Source of the DNA: an uncultured Oscillospiraceae bacterium
GTDB taxonomy: Bacteria; Bacillota; Clostridia; Oscillospirales; Oscillospiraceae
Assembly: GCA_934565415.1 (NCBI GenBank)
Contig: CAKTHQ010000009.1
Coordinates: forward strand, 1-64,000
Length of the DNA stretch: 64,000 bases
Direction of reading: 5' to 3'
Each line of letters begins with the position of its first letter. The first letter of the stretch is position 1. The position numbers and the translations under genes were made by a program. Of this stretch, positions 9,243-17,060 are shown in pieces. The notes beneath the pieces are model-generated. The model was not told the origin of the DNA, searched no databases, and was given only the letters and a program-made list of their open reading frames with translations.

Positions 9243-10792
9243 AACGGAAACAATTTCAGGAGGCCTACGATTCCGTCTCCCTGACAGAGGGGGAGAAGGT
9301 GCAGCTGCTGCAAAAAATTCTTTCCGCCAGGGATCCCGGCCAGACGGAAAGGAAACGGACTATGAAGCATTTTAGCAAAAAAACAATTCTGATCGCGGCT
9401 GTTCTTACCGCTATGGTCATTTTTATGGGCTGCGCGGTGGTGGCCCTCAGTACCCAAAAGTTAACGCTGGATGAATACCAAACCACAGCCCCCGCCTGGA
9501 TCGACGCTGACGGCCAACGCCACGAGGCGGTGGAGGTGACAAAAACCGTTCTGTCCCTGCAGGGGATTCAGGGAACGCCGGAGCAAATGGCGGCCAAGGA
9601 ATGGTATGAGTTCTGCAAGGGCTACGATACCGACCACACCATCTATATGGCCGCCCAGGGGAAATTCCAGGCACCGGAAGAATATGACGCCTACGACGTC
9701 TACTCCCAGGAGATGGTGGACAAGCTGGACGAAATCGCGAAGAAATACGATTTGAAGCTGGCGGGACGAATGGCGACAGCCTACCATTATGATTGGGAGT
9801 TGGGGTGGAATGCCCTCGGCATTCAGGAGCCGCTGATTTCCGGCACGGACGAAAGTTTTGAACTGCGGGGTTGCAGCTTTTTTGAATCCGGCAGCTATTC
9901 CCTTTGGACGGACTTTCATGTCGTCGATCCGGCCTTTTCCTGGGACTATGCTACCGATTTGGTGCTGAACTGCAATAAAAAGGGCTTCGTGGGCACCAAG
10001 ATCGTCAATCTGGTGGCTTCTACCCGGGAATGGACTTATACGAGAAGTGACGGTGTTCCTGTTTTGGTCGTGGTTTCTGACGGCATAGGGTATCTCATCT
10101 GTGACCGGGAGGATGCCTTTGTCTATGCGGTCTTCCCGGCTTCCTGGTACTTAAATGATGGCGACGGCCCTCGAGTGGATATGCAAGACCGGGACATCGA
10201 ATGGCTGGCAGAACATATTCACTTTTCCCTCCAGACAAAAATACCGGATATGGATGCGGTACTGCCGCAGCTTCAAAAGGCCGACGCAGAATATGATGCC
10301 CTTCTGGATGCGGACGATCCCTTTGCCCAGGACAGCTATGATAAGCTCCGGATGGTTCTGGGAGCGGTGACGGAATACGCGCTGATCGATTTGGATGGCG
10401 ACGGGGTAGAGGAATGTATCTTCTGGGACGGATACGGAAATTCGAGCCTGTATACCATGAAGGACGGAAAGACCGCCCCGGTACAAACCCAGGGGGACAA
10501 GCCCATGGGCATCCAGGGAACGGTTTCCCTCTGCGAAAAAAACGTTCTGAAGACCTACGAAGAGGTGGGACAGGCCTACAAGCTCTACTGCTTCTATACC
10601 GTAGAGCAGGGAAACCTGATCGTGCAGAATCGCCTGGTCTACGACATTGCCAATGATTGCTTTGGCCTGAGCCTTAGCGGCATTCATATTGTCAAAGACT
10701 TGAGCCGGGAAGAAGCCGAGACGCTTTTGAATTCTTACCGCGAAGTTCCTTTGGAGCATCTGCCAATCGATACGCTCCCGGAAGAGAAATGA
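9239..10792 (+). CDS. single-pass membrane protein, probable anti-sigma or sensor partner
   Basis: A 517-residue protein not assigned to a named family. A basic cytoplasmic N-terminus of about 45 residues precedes one membrane helix at about 49-71, and the rest (about 440 residues) should be extracytoplasmic. Near residue 381 the ectodomain has an EF-hand/VCBS-like acidic loop (DLDGDGVEE). A start overlapping the sigma gene stop, together with this topology, is typical of anti-sigma factors, with the N-terminal tail binding sigma and the ectodomain sensing. No zinc-binding HxxxCxxC motif is visible in the tail. The ectodomain is far larger than usual, so it may also be an effector under sigma control. 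Confidence 0.65.
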   Translation: MKRKQFQEAYDSVSLTEGEKVQLLQKILSARDPGQTERKRTMKHFSKKTILIAAVLTAMVIFMGCAVVALSTQKLTLDEYQTTAPAWIDADGQRHEAVEVTKTVLSLQGIQGTPEQMAAKEWYEFCKGYDTDHTIYMAAQGKFQAPEEYDAYDVYSQEMVDKLDEIAKKYDLKLAGRMATAYHYDWELGWNALGIQEPLISGTDESFELRGCSFFESGSYSLWTDFHVVDPAFSWDYATDLVLNCNKKGFVGTKIVNLVASTREWTYTRSDGVPVLVVVSDGIGYLICDREDAFVYAVFPASWYLNDGDGPRVDMQDRDIEWLAEHIHFSLQTKIPDMDAVLPQLQKADAEYDALLDADDPFAQDSYDKLRMVLGAVTEYALIDLDGDGVEECIFWDGYGNSSLYTMKDGKTAPVQTQGDKPMGIQGTVSLCEKNVLKTYEEVGQAYKLYCFYTVEQGNLIVQNRLVYDIANDCFGLSLSGIHIVKDLSREEAETLLNSYREVPLEHLPIDTLPEEK

Positions 10793-10797
10793 ACCAA

Positions 10798-10828
10798 TAG
10801 GAGGGGCCGCGGCCCCTCCTATTTTTCT
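10798..10828 (+). terminator. rho-independent terminator after the ECF operon
   Basis: A perfect 22-bp GC-rich palindrome (AGGAGGGGCCG and its complement, 10799-10820) followed by ATTTTTCTT closes the sigma/partner operon. Confidence 0.85.
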
Positions 10829-10830
10829 TC

Positions 10831-10859
10831 TGGATTTTTCCGAACACCTGTGCTATAAT
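10831..10859 (+). promoter_or_regulatory. sigma-A promoter for the DUF4317 gene
   Basis: A weak -35 TGGATT (10831-10836), 17-nt spacer ending in TGC, and a perfect -10 TATAAT (10854-10859). Confidence 0.65.
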
Positions 10860-10895
10860 AACCCGGTATTTTGACACAGGAAACGAGGTTAAACC

Positions 10896-12050
10896 ATGAT
10901 CGATAAGGAAATCGGCGAGATTCGCCGCCATCTGCGCAGAGACCGCAGCAATATTACCAAAATCTATGGCTGCTTTGTCAACGACAATAAAGAGATCATT
11001 TCCGAATACAGCCAGAGCACCGGCATCATGCCGGAAAACGAGGCGGATAAGTATTTTGGCCTTTTGAAGCGAGTGCTGTCCGGCTCTATCGGGAAGAACC
11101 TGATCGACATCAGCTTCAAAACCGCCCAGGTGGCAAACAGCCCGGAGCATAAGCTTTTGATGGACCTGCGGGAGAGTAAACTGAAGGACGACGAGTTGCT
11201 GCACACCTTCTTCCAGAAGATCATCGAAAACGTGACCATCGAGGGCAATTACCTGATCCTTGTGGGCTGCGACAGCTACGATGTGCCCTTTAAGGGGAAG
11301 GACGACCTTGCCGACTCTGATAAGTCCGAAGAGGTGTATACCTACCTGATTTGCGCCATCTGCCCGGTAAAGCAGACCAAGGCCAACCTCCACTATGTGC
11401 CGGAGGAAAAGCTTTTCCACGATGGTGCCATGAATCAGCCCGTCAGCGCCCCGGCTCTGGGCTTTTTGTTCCCGGCCTTTGATAACCGGGCCACCAATAT
11501 CTACAACGCCCTGTACTATACCCACGATACCAAGGTCAGCCAGGATGCCCTCATCGAGGCCCTGTTCAATACCCCGGTGCCCATGCCTGCGGAGGAGCAG
11601 AAGAAGTGCTTCGAGGCTTTGCTTACCACCGCCCTGGGGGAGGACTGCAACCTGGATGTGGTGCAAACCGTCCACGATCAGCTCTGCGAGCGTATCGAGC
11701 TCCACAAGGAAGCCAAGGTCCCGGAACCTCTGATGATCGCCAAGGCGGATGTAAAGGAAGCTCTGGCCTCCTGCGGTGTGTCCGAGGAGCACCTGGCAAA
11801 GTTCAGCGTGGATTACGACGAAACATTCGGCTTTGAAGCGGACCTGCATCCCAAGAACATCATCGATACCAAGCGCTTCGAAATCAAGACCCCGGATGTA
11901 TCCATCAAGGTGGACCCCACCAGAAGCGACCTGATCGAGACCCGGGTCATCGGCGGCGTGAAATACATCCTCATCCCCGCCGACGAAAACGTAGAGGTCA
12001 ACGGCGTCAGCATCCATATCGAGGATGAAAAGGAACCGGCAACGGTGTAA
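10896..12050 (+). CDS. DUF4317 family protein
   Basis: A 384-residue cytoplasmic-looking protein (no signal peptide or membrane helix) that I recognise as DUF4317 from its N-terminus (MIDKEIGEIRRHL, then ITKIYGCFV) and the segment SGSIGKNLIDISF near residue 66. The function of the family is unknown and no catalytic motif can be picked out. It has its own sigma-A promoter and terminator, so it is monocistronic and apparently expressed independently of its neighbours. It should be treated as a conserved hypothetical of Clostridia. Confidence 0.8.
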   Translation: MIDKEIGEIRRHLRRDRSNITKIYGCFVNDNKEIISEYSQSTGIMPENEADKYFGLLKRVLSGSIGKNLIDISFKTAQVANSPEHKLLMDLRESKLKDDELLHTFFQKIIENVTIEGNYLILVGCDSYDVPFKGKDDLADSDKSEEVYTYLICAICPVKQTKANLHYVPEEKLFHDGAMNQPVSAPALGFLFPAFDNRATNIYNALYYTHDTKVSQDALIEALFNTPVPMPAEEQKKCFEALLTTALGEDCNLDVVQTVHDQLCERIELHKEAKVPEPLMIAKADVKEALASCGVSEEHLAKFSVDYDETFGFEADLHPKNIIDTKRFEIKTPDVSIKVDPTRSDLIETRVIGGVKYILIPADENVEVNGVSIHIEDEKEPATV

Positions 12051-12058
12051 AAATTGAG

Positions 12059-12082
12059 CCCTCTCTTCGGAGAGGGTTTTTC
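12059..12082 (+). terminator. terminator after DUF4317
   Basis: CCCTCTC, a TTCG tetraloop and GAGAGGG, followed by TTTTT. Confidence 0.9.
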
Positions 12083-12090
12083 TATGCACC

Positions 12091-12128
12091 AAAAAGCCGC
12101 ACCGGAAACAAGACCGGTGCGGCTTTTA
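12091..12128 (-). terminator. terminator of the cytidylate-kinase-like gene
   Basis: AAAAAGCCGCACCGG pairs with CCGGTGCGGCTTTT. T-runs occur on both strands, so it can work bidirectionally between the convergent genes. Confidence 0.85.
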
Positions 12129-12136
12129 TGTACTGC

Positions 12137-12754
12137 TTACTTTTCCTTGGACTTCATTACAGCGTCGATGATGATCTTGGCACTTTCCTCCATACCGATG
12201 GTGCTGGTACGCAGGCAGATGTCGTAGTTCTGGGACATGCCCCAGGAGCGGCCGGTGTAGTGCTGATAATTCACCCGGCGGCGCTTATCCTTTTCGTTCA
12301 GGCGGGCCTCGGGGGATTTGCCCTCCCGTTCGCCGTAGAGCTCTACAATGCGCTTGGCCCGGAAGTCCTTATCGGCGGACAGGTATACATGCAGGGCATC
12401 GGGACGGTCCTTCAGAATGTAGTCCGCGTTCCGGCCTACGATGACGCAGGGACCCTTCTCCGCCAGCGCCAGAATCACGTTGCACTGGGCATTCCACAGG
12501 TAGTCCGCGGTGGACAGGCCGTTCATAATGCCGGGCACCCCCTGGGGGGCAAAGGCATAGGAAAACGCACTGCCGCTGGGGGAGTGCTCACTGTGCTCTT
12601 CTACGAACTTCGGCGCAAAGCCAGATTCTTTTGCAATATCCTCAACGAGTTTACCGTCATAGAAAGGAATCCCCAGCTTGTCTGCCACAATATGGCCCAC
12701 AGTACGCCCGCCGGCACCAAACTCACGGCTGATAGTGATAATTTTCTTTTCCAT
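12137..12754 (-). CDS. cytidylate kinase-like family protein
   Basis: A 205-residue P-loop-type kinase of the cytidylate-kinase-like family. The N-terminus (ITISREFGAGGRTVG) supplies the nucleotide-binding loop, with a GPCVIVGRNADYIL segment near 110-123 and an Arg-rich lid (NEKDKRRRVNYQHYTGR) near 154-170. It probably phosphorylates a nucleoside monophosphate or related substrate in the cytoplasm; the actual substrate is not established, and a dedicated Cmk may exist elsewhere. A paralogue lies at 59659-60252. The gene is transcribed alone from a good sigma-A promoter. Confidence 0.8.
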   Translation of the reverse strand: MEKKIITISREFGAGGRTVGHIVADKLGIPFYDGKLVEDIAKESGFAPKFVEEHSEHSPSGSAFSYAFAPQGVPGIMNGLSTADYLWNAQCNVILALAEKGPCVIVGRNADYILKDRPDALHVYLSADKDFRAKRIVELYGEREGKSPEARLNEKDKRRRVNYQHYTGRSWGMSQNYDICLRTSTIGMEESAKIIIDAVMKSKEK

Positions 12755-12787
12755 AACATCGCCTCCAATTTACTTCTTGATACCTAT

Positions 12788-12816
12788 ATTATAGTCAATT
12801 TGACGGGAAAAGTCAA
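12788..12816 (-). promoter_or_regulatory. sigma-A promoter for the cytidylate-kinase-like gene
   Basis: On the minus strand TTGACT (12811-12816), a 17-nt spacer and TATAAT (12788-12793). Confidence 0.85.
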
Positions 12817-12892
12817 TTGTGAACTGCACAAACCGTAAAAAATATACATATAATTCACAAACAGTCTGGCAAATCCCGGGAAACCCCCATTT

Positions 12893-14542
12893 TTAGTCTT
12901 TCAAAAATGCCAGCGCGTTCTGGATCCGGGCCACGGTACGGTCCTTTCCAAGCAGCTGCATAACGGTGTACAGGTCCGGGGAATTGGTCTTTCCGGTAAC
13001 GGCCAGCCGCAGGAAGGTGGATACGTCTGCCACGGTGCCGGGATAGCCCTCCGGATTCAGCTTGTAGGCTTTCATATCGGTGGTAAAGCCGATGGACTCG
13101 GTAATGGCTTTTACCTTATTGAACCAGGTTGCAGCGTCATCGGTAATATCAAATGTGTCCAGAAATTGATTCAGCACATCGGAAACGGTCTGCCTGGAGA
13201 ATTTCTCGTCAAACACCGGGTCTTCCAGATATTCGTCGTAGAAGAACCCCATATAATCCTTGGCATCTTTCCAGGTGGCCAGATCCTTTCTGGGTTTCTT
13301 TCCACCCCGGCCAATGGCAAGAATGGCCTTTGCGTAGGCCGGGTCATCCAGCAGATGATCCGCAAATTCCGGCTGGAACTCCTGGGCCCAGTGGGTCAGC
13401 TGGGTGTATACAGTCAACGCATCCATCCGGGAAATCACATTTTTGGATACATCAACCAGTTTGGCATAGTCAAACAGGGACCCTGCAGGGTTCAGTTTTT
13501 TGGGGCTGAAGGGGAAATCCTCAATCTGTGCGTCGGGATTGGCCCGGCGCCAGTCCTCAAAATTAGAGTTGAGAACCGTCATCAGGTATTCTCGCATGGC
13601 GGCAGTGGGGAAGCCCTCAGCCTTATAGTAGGTCAGGGCCAGCTCCGGGTCCTTCCGCTTGGAGAGCTTCCGCTTGGAGGTGCCGTCCATCTTCATGAGC
13701 GGCCCAATGTGGACATACTTGGGCAGCTTAAAGCCCAGAGCCTGGAACAGCTGAATGTGGAAGGGAAGGGTAGACAGCCACTCGTCGCCCCGGACCACAT
13801 GGGTGGTGCGCATCAGGTGATCGTCTACGGCGTGGGCAAAGTGATAGGTGGGGATGCCGTCGGATTTCAGCAGCACATGGTCCACGTTGTTCTCGGTAAT
13901 AGTCAGCTTACCCTTGACCAGGTCGTCAAATTTAAACTGATGCTCGATAGAGCCCTCGGAGCGGAACCGCAGCACCCAGGGGTGACCGGCAGTCAGCTCT
14001 GCCTGAATATCCTCCATGCTGCGGTCACGCCAGACGGCATAGGGGCCGTAGTAACCGGTGGTCTCCTTGGCAGCCTCCTGCTTTTCCCGCATGGCAGTCA
14101 GCTCCTCCTCGGTGCAGAAGCAGGGGTAGGCCTTGCCTTCGGATACCAGTTTCTTGGCATACACATGGTAAATGTCTGCCCGCTGGCGCTGCCGGTAGGG
14201 GCCGTAAGCGCCAAAGTCTCCGTCGATGGTGGCGCCCTCATCAAAGTGGATGTTGTAGTGCTTCAGGGAGTTGATGAGCACCTCTACCGCCCCGGGAACC
14301 TCCCGCTTGGCGTCGGTATCCTCAACCCGCAGAAACAGCACGCCGCCGCTCCGGTGGGCCATGCGCTCAGAAATCATGCCCTGCACCAGGTTGCCCAGGT
14401 GCACAAAGCCGGTGGGGGAGGGGGCCATACGGGTGACCACAGCTCCATCCGGCAGGTTTCTCTGGGGGAACCGCTTCTCCAACTCCTGGGGCGTAGTGGT
14501 TACAGCGGGAAAAAGCAATTGGGCCAATGCTTGATAGTCCAT
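12893..14542 (-). CDS. gltX: glutamate-tRNA ligase
   Basis: Class I aminoacyl-tRNA synthetase charging tRNA-Glu (and possibly tRNA-Gln, for later amidation by GatCAB). The HIGH-type motif PSPTGFVHLGN is at 41-51 and the KMSKS-type motif KLSKRKD lies near residue 290. At 549 residues it is longer than the usual 470-500; the first 35 or so residues precede the catalytic fold, and there is extra length in the C-terminal anticodon-binding half. It has its own promoter and is divergent from trpS. No T-box leader is visible in the short upstream region. Confidence 0.95.
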   Translation of the reverse strand: MDYQALAQLLFPAVTTTPQELEKRFPQRNLPDGAVVTRMAPSPTGFVHLGNLVQGMISERMAHRSGGVLFLRVEDTDAKREVPGAVEVLINSLKHYNIHFDEGATIDGDFGAYGPYRQRQRADIYHVYAKKLVSEGKAYPCFCTEEELTAMREKQEAAKETTGYYGPYAVWRDRSMEDIQAELTAGHPWVLRFRSEGSIEHQFKFDDLVKGKLTITENNVDHVLLKSDGIPTYHFAHAVDDHLMRTTHVVRGDEWLSTLPFHIQLFQALGFKLPKYVHIGPLMKMDGTSKRKLSKRKDPELALTYYKAEGFPTAAMREYLMTVLNSNFEDWRRANPDAQIEDFPFSPKKLNPAGSLFDYAKLVDVSKNVISRMDALTVYTQLTHWAQEFQPEFADHLLDDPAYAKAILAIGRGGKKPRKDLATWKDAKDYMGFFYDEYLEDPVFDEKFSRQTVSDVLNQFLDTFDITDDAATWFNKVKAITESIGFTTDMKAYKLNPEGYPGTVADVSTFLRLAVTGKTNSPDLYTVMQLLGKDRTVARIQNALAFLKD

Positions 14543-14579
14543 AGTATTCTAACCTCTTTATTCTAGTTTTCTAGCCTAG

Positions 14580-14608
14580 AGTATAGCATATTGGCCCCAG
14601 GAAATCAA
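14580..14608 (-). promoter_or_regulatory. sigma-A promoter for gltX
   Basis: On the minus strand TTGATT (14603-14608), a 17-nt spacer ending in TGC, and TATACT (14580-14585). Confidence 0.75.
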
Positions 14609-14637
14609 GGGAAAGGGGCATGACAGCGAAAATCTCC

Positions 14638-14666
14638 TTGCGTAACAAGTAAACCTGTGGTAGAAT
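14638..14666 (+). promoter_or_regulatory. sigma-A promoter for trpS
   Basis: TTGCGT (14638-14643), a 17-nt spacer and TAGAAT (14661-14666), 39 nt before the start codon. The leader is too short for a T-box. Confidence 0.8.
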
Positions 14667-14705
14667 AAGGTATCATTACCAACAAGCAAAGGAAGCGTAA
14701 CATTT

Positions 14706-15728
14706 ATGAGTGAAACGATACAGGAAACTCCCAAAAAGAGAATGCTTTCCGGCATTAAGCCCTCCGGCGACCTGACCCTGGGCAGCTACCTGGGGGCCGT
14801 GAAGAATTGGGCCGAGCGGGCAGAGGAATACGACTGCTTCTACTTTATGGCAGACCTCCACGCCATTACCGTCCGGCAGAACCCGGCGGACCTGCGGCGG
14901 CGGACGCTGGAGCAGCTGGCCCAGTATATCGCCTGCGGCCTGGACCCGGAGAAAAATACCCTGTTCATCCAGAGCCATGTGCACCAGCACGCCGAGCTGG
15001 GCTGGGTGCTGCAGTGCTACTCCATGTTTGGTGAGCTGAGCCGCATGACCCAGTTCAAGGATAAGTCCGCCAAGAACGCCGACAACATCAACGGCGGCCT
15101 CTTCTCCTATCCCAGCCTCATGGCGGCAGATATTCTGCTGTACCAGCCGGACCTGGTGCCCGTGGGCGAGGACCAGAAGCAGCACGTTGAGCTGTGCCAC
15201 ACCATCGCCCGGCGGTTCAACGGCATCTATGGCGATGTGTTCAAAATGCCGGAGCCCTTCGTCCCCAAGGTTGGCGCCCGGATCATGAGCCTCACAAACC
15301 CCGCCGCCAAAATGAGCAAGTCCGAAAACGAGGATACCGGCCGTGTCCTGCTGATGGACACCCCGGAGACCATTATGCGGCAGTTCAAGCGGGCCATCAC
15401 CGACTCCGATACGGAGAATTGCGTCCGCTACGATAAGGAGAACAAGCCCGGTGTGGCGAACCTCATGACCATCTACTCTGCCGTTACCGGAAAGAGCTTC
15501 CGGGAAATTGAGGATGAGTTCGCCGGTAAGGGCTACGGTGCCTTCAAGCCCGCCGTAGGCGAAGCCGTTGTAGAAACCCTGCGCCCCATCCGGGAGGAAG
15601 CCAGCCGGATCATGAAGGACAAGGGGTATCTGGAAAAGGTCTACAAGGAGGGCGCGGAAAAGGCTTCCTATGTGGCCGAAAAGACCCTGCGGAAGGTCTA
15701 CAAAAAGGTCGGCTTTGTCGCCCGATAA
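14706..15728 (+). CDS. trpS: tryptophan-tRNA ligase
   Basis: Class I synthetase charging tRNA-Trp. The 340-residue protein has the HIGH-type region SGIKPSGDLTLGSYLGAVKN (about 16-35), in which the usual LHLGNY is LTLGSY, and the KMSKS loop AAKMSKSEN near 200-208. The length matches the bacterial family. It has its own promoter and terminator and is divergent from gltX, so two synthetases share one control region. Confidence 0.95.
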   Translation: MSETIQETPKKRMLSGIKPSGDLTLGSYLGAVKNWAERAEEYDCFYFMADLHAITVRQNPADLRRRTLEQLAQYIACGLDPEKNTLFIQSHVHQHAELGWVLQCYSMFGELSRMTQFKDKSAKNADNINGGLFSYPSLMAADILLYQPDLVPVGEDQKQHVELCHTIARRFNGIYGDVFKMPEPFVPKVGARIMSLTNPAAKMSKSENEDTGRVLLMDTPETIMRQFKRAITDSDTENCVRYDKENKPGVANLMTIYSAVTGKSFREIEDEFAGKGYGAFKPAVGEAVVETLRPIREEASRIMKDKGYLEKVYKEGAEKASYVAEKTLRKVYKKVGFVAR

Positions 15729-15734
15729 GTTGAA

Positions 15735-15770
15735 AAAAGGATGCGTCTTTACCGGGCGCATCCTTTTGTT
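15735..15770 (+). terminator. terminator after trpS
   Basis: AAAAGGATGCG pairs with CGCATCCTTTT, followed by a T-rich stretch. Confidence 0.85.
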
Positions 15771-15800
15771 GTATGCGCTCACCGGGCGCACTAAAGAATG

Positions 15801-15833
15801 GGAGCCGCACCGGGCTTTTCCTGGTGCGGCTCC
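15801..15833 (-). terminator. hairpin after the U32 peptidase gene
   Basis: A 13-bp GC-rich inverted repeat (GGAGCCGCACC paired with GGTGCGGCTCC) starts 6 nt downstream of the U32 stop codon. The T-run on the minus strand is weak, but its position fits a terminator of the minus-strand operon. Confidence 0.65.
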
Positions 15834-15838
15834 TATAT

Positions 15839-17056
15839 TTACTTTGCGGATAGGTCTACGCTTCTTCTTAAAATGGAGTAGGCAGGCACCTTTTGGGGCA
15901 GCTGCATATAAAACTCCATCTGAGGCGTTCTGGGTTCTTCCAGGGGTTCCCCCTCCAGGGTCTGCATCTCCCCGGCGGGGAAGGCAAATGGGCGGCTGTC
16001 CGGGCCTACGCATTCCAAAGCATCTCCCTTGCAGAACTTGTTCCGCAGGCTGCATTTGGCAAGACCCTGTTCGTCGCAGGATTCTACCATGGCCACAATC
16101 TGCCATTCCCGGATGTATCGGGAGTTGGCGGTGTATTGCCCCGGCTGGCCGTAATAGAAGCCGGTGGAGTAGATGCGGTGAGAAATGTGCTCTACCTCGT
16201 CCCGCCATACGGGGTCCAGGGATTTTCCTTGGGTCACGGCATCGATGCAGTGCCGGTAGGCTCCGGTGACGATGGCGGCATAGTAGGCGGATTTCGCCCT
16301 TCCTTCCAGTTTGATGCAATCCACCCCGGCGTTCATCAGGTCGTCCAGGTGGTCGATCATGCACATATCCCGGGAGTTCATGATGTAGGTGCCCTTTTCA
16401 TCCTCAAAAACCGGGAAATATTCCCCGGGCCGCTTTTCCTCCATCAGGGCATACTGGTAGCGGCAGGGCTGGGCGCAGGCTCCCCGGTTGGAGTCCCGGC
16501 CCGTCATGTAGTTGCTCAGCAGACACCGGCCGGAATAGCTGACGCACATGGCCCCATGGCCGAAGGTCTCAATTTCCAGCTCCGGGGAGACCTTTTGCCG
16601 GATGGTCCTTATTTCCTCCATGCTCAGCTCCCGGGCCAAAACGACCCTTTGGGCGCCCAGGTCAAACCAGGCCTGGGCGCATTCGTAGTTGGCAATGGAC
16701 TGCTGGGTGGAAATGTGCCGCTGGCAGCGGGGGGCATATTTCCCGGCCAGAGTAAAGGCACCCAGGTCTGCCAGAATCAGGGCATCCACCCCGGCGGCGT
16801 CCAGCTGCTCCAGATATTCCGGCAGAGCGGCAACTTCATCGTTTCTGGGCATGGTGTTTACCGTCACATGGACCTTGACCCCATGGTCATGGGCAAAGCA
16901 GACGGCCTGGGGCAGGGCTTCCGGGGAAAAATTCCCCGCAAAGCTCCGCATTCCAAAACTGGTACCGGCCAAGAACACGGCATCGGCACCGTAGAGGACA
17001 GACATATTCAGCTGTTCCATATCCCCGGCAGGGGACAGCAGTTCTATTTTTTTCAT
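15839..17056 (-). CDS. U32 family peptidase
   Basis: A 405-residue member of peptidase family U32, a group linked in other bacteria to collagenase-like activity or to tRNA and cofactor hydroxylation. The N-terminus ELLSPAGDMEQL and the family signature (EIETFGHGAMCVSYSGRCLLS, split here as EIETFGHGAMC and SYSGRCLLS near 165-185) are clear, followed by a Cys-containing GACAQPCRY. The ATG at 17056 is preferred to an upstream in-frame ATG at 17143, which lies inside mltG and adds 29 unrelated residues. It starts 4 nt after mltG and is the last gene of the tmk operon. The substrate is unknown. Confidence 0.87.
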   Translation of the reverse strand: MKKIELLSPAGDMEQLNMSVLYGADAVFLAGTSFGMRSFAGNFSPEALPQAVCFAHDHGVKVHVTVNTMPRNDEVAALPEYLEQLDAAGVDALILADLGAFTLAGKYAPRCQRHISTQQSIANYECAQAWFDLGAQRVVLARELSMEEIRTIRQKVSPELEIETFGHGAMCVSYSGRCLLSNYMTGRDSNRGACAQPCRYQYALMEEKRPGEYFPVFEDEKGTYIMNSRDMCMIDHLDDLMNAGVDCIKLEGRAKSAYYAAIVTGAYRHCIDAVTQGKSLDPVWRDEVEHISHRIYSTGFYYGQPGQYTANSRYIREWQIVAMVESCDEQGLAKCSLRNKFCKGDALECVGPDSRPFAFPAGEMQTLEGEPLEEPRTPQMEFYMQLPQKVPAYSILRRSVDLSAK

Positions 17057-17060
17057 AGCA

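Noticed and set aside
13166-14566. 466-codon open frame on the plus strand opposite gltX
   Set aside because: It lies fully antisense to gltX, which has clear synthetase motifs, and has no ribosome binding site or homology.
14543-14705. T-box leader for gltX or trpS
   Set aside because: The leaders are under 45 nt and lack the specifier stem and T-box sequence.
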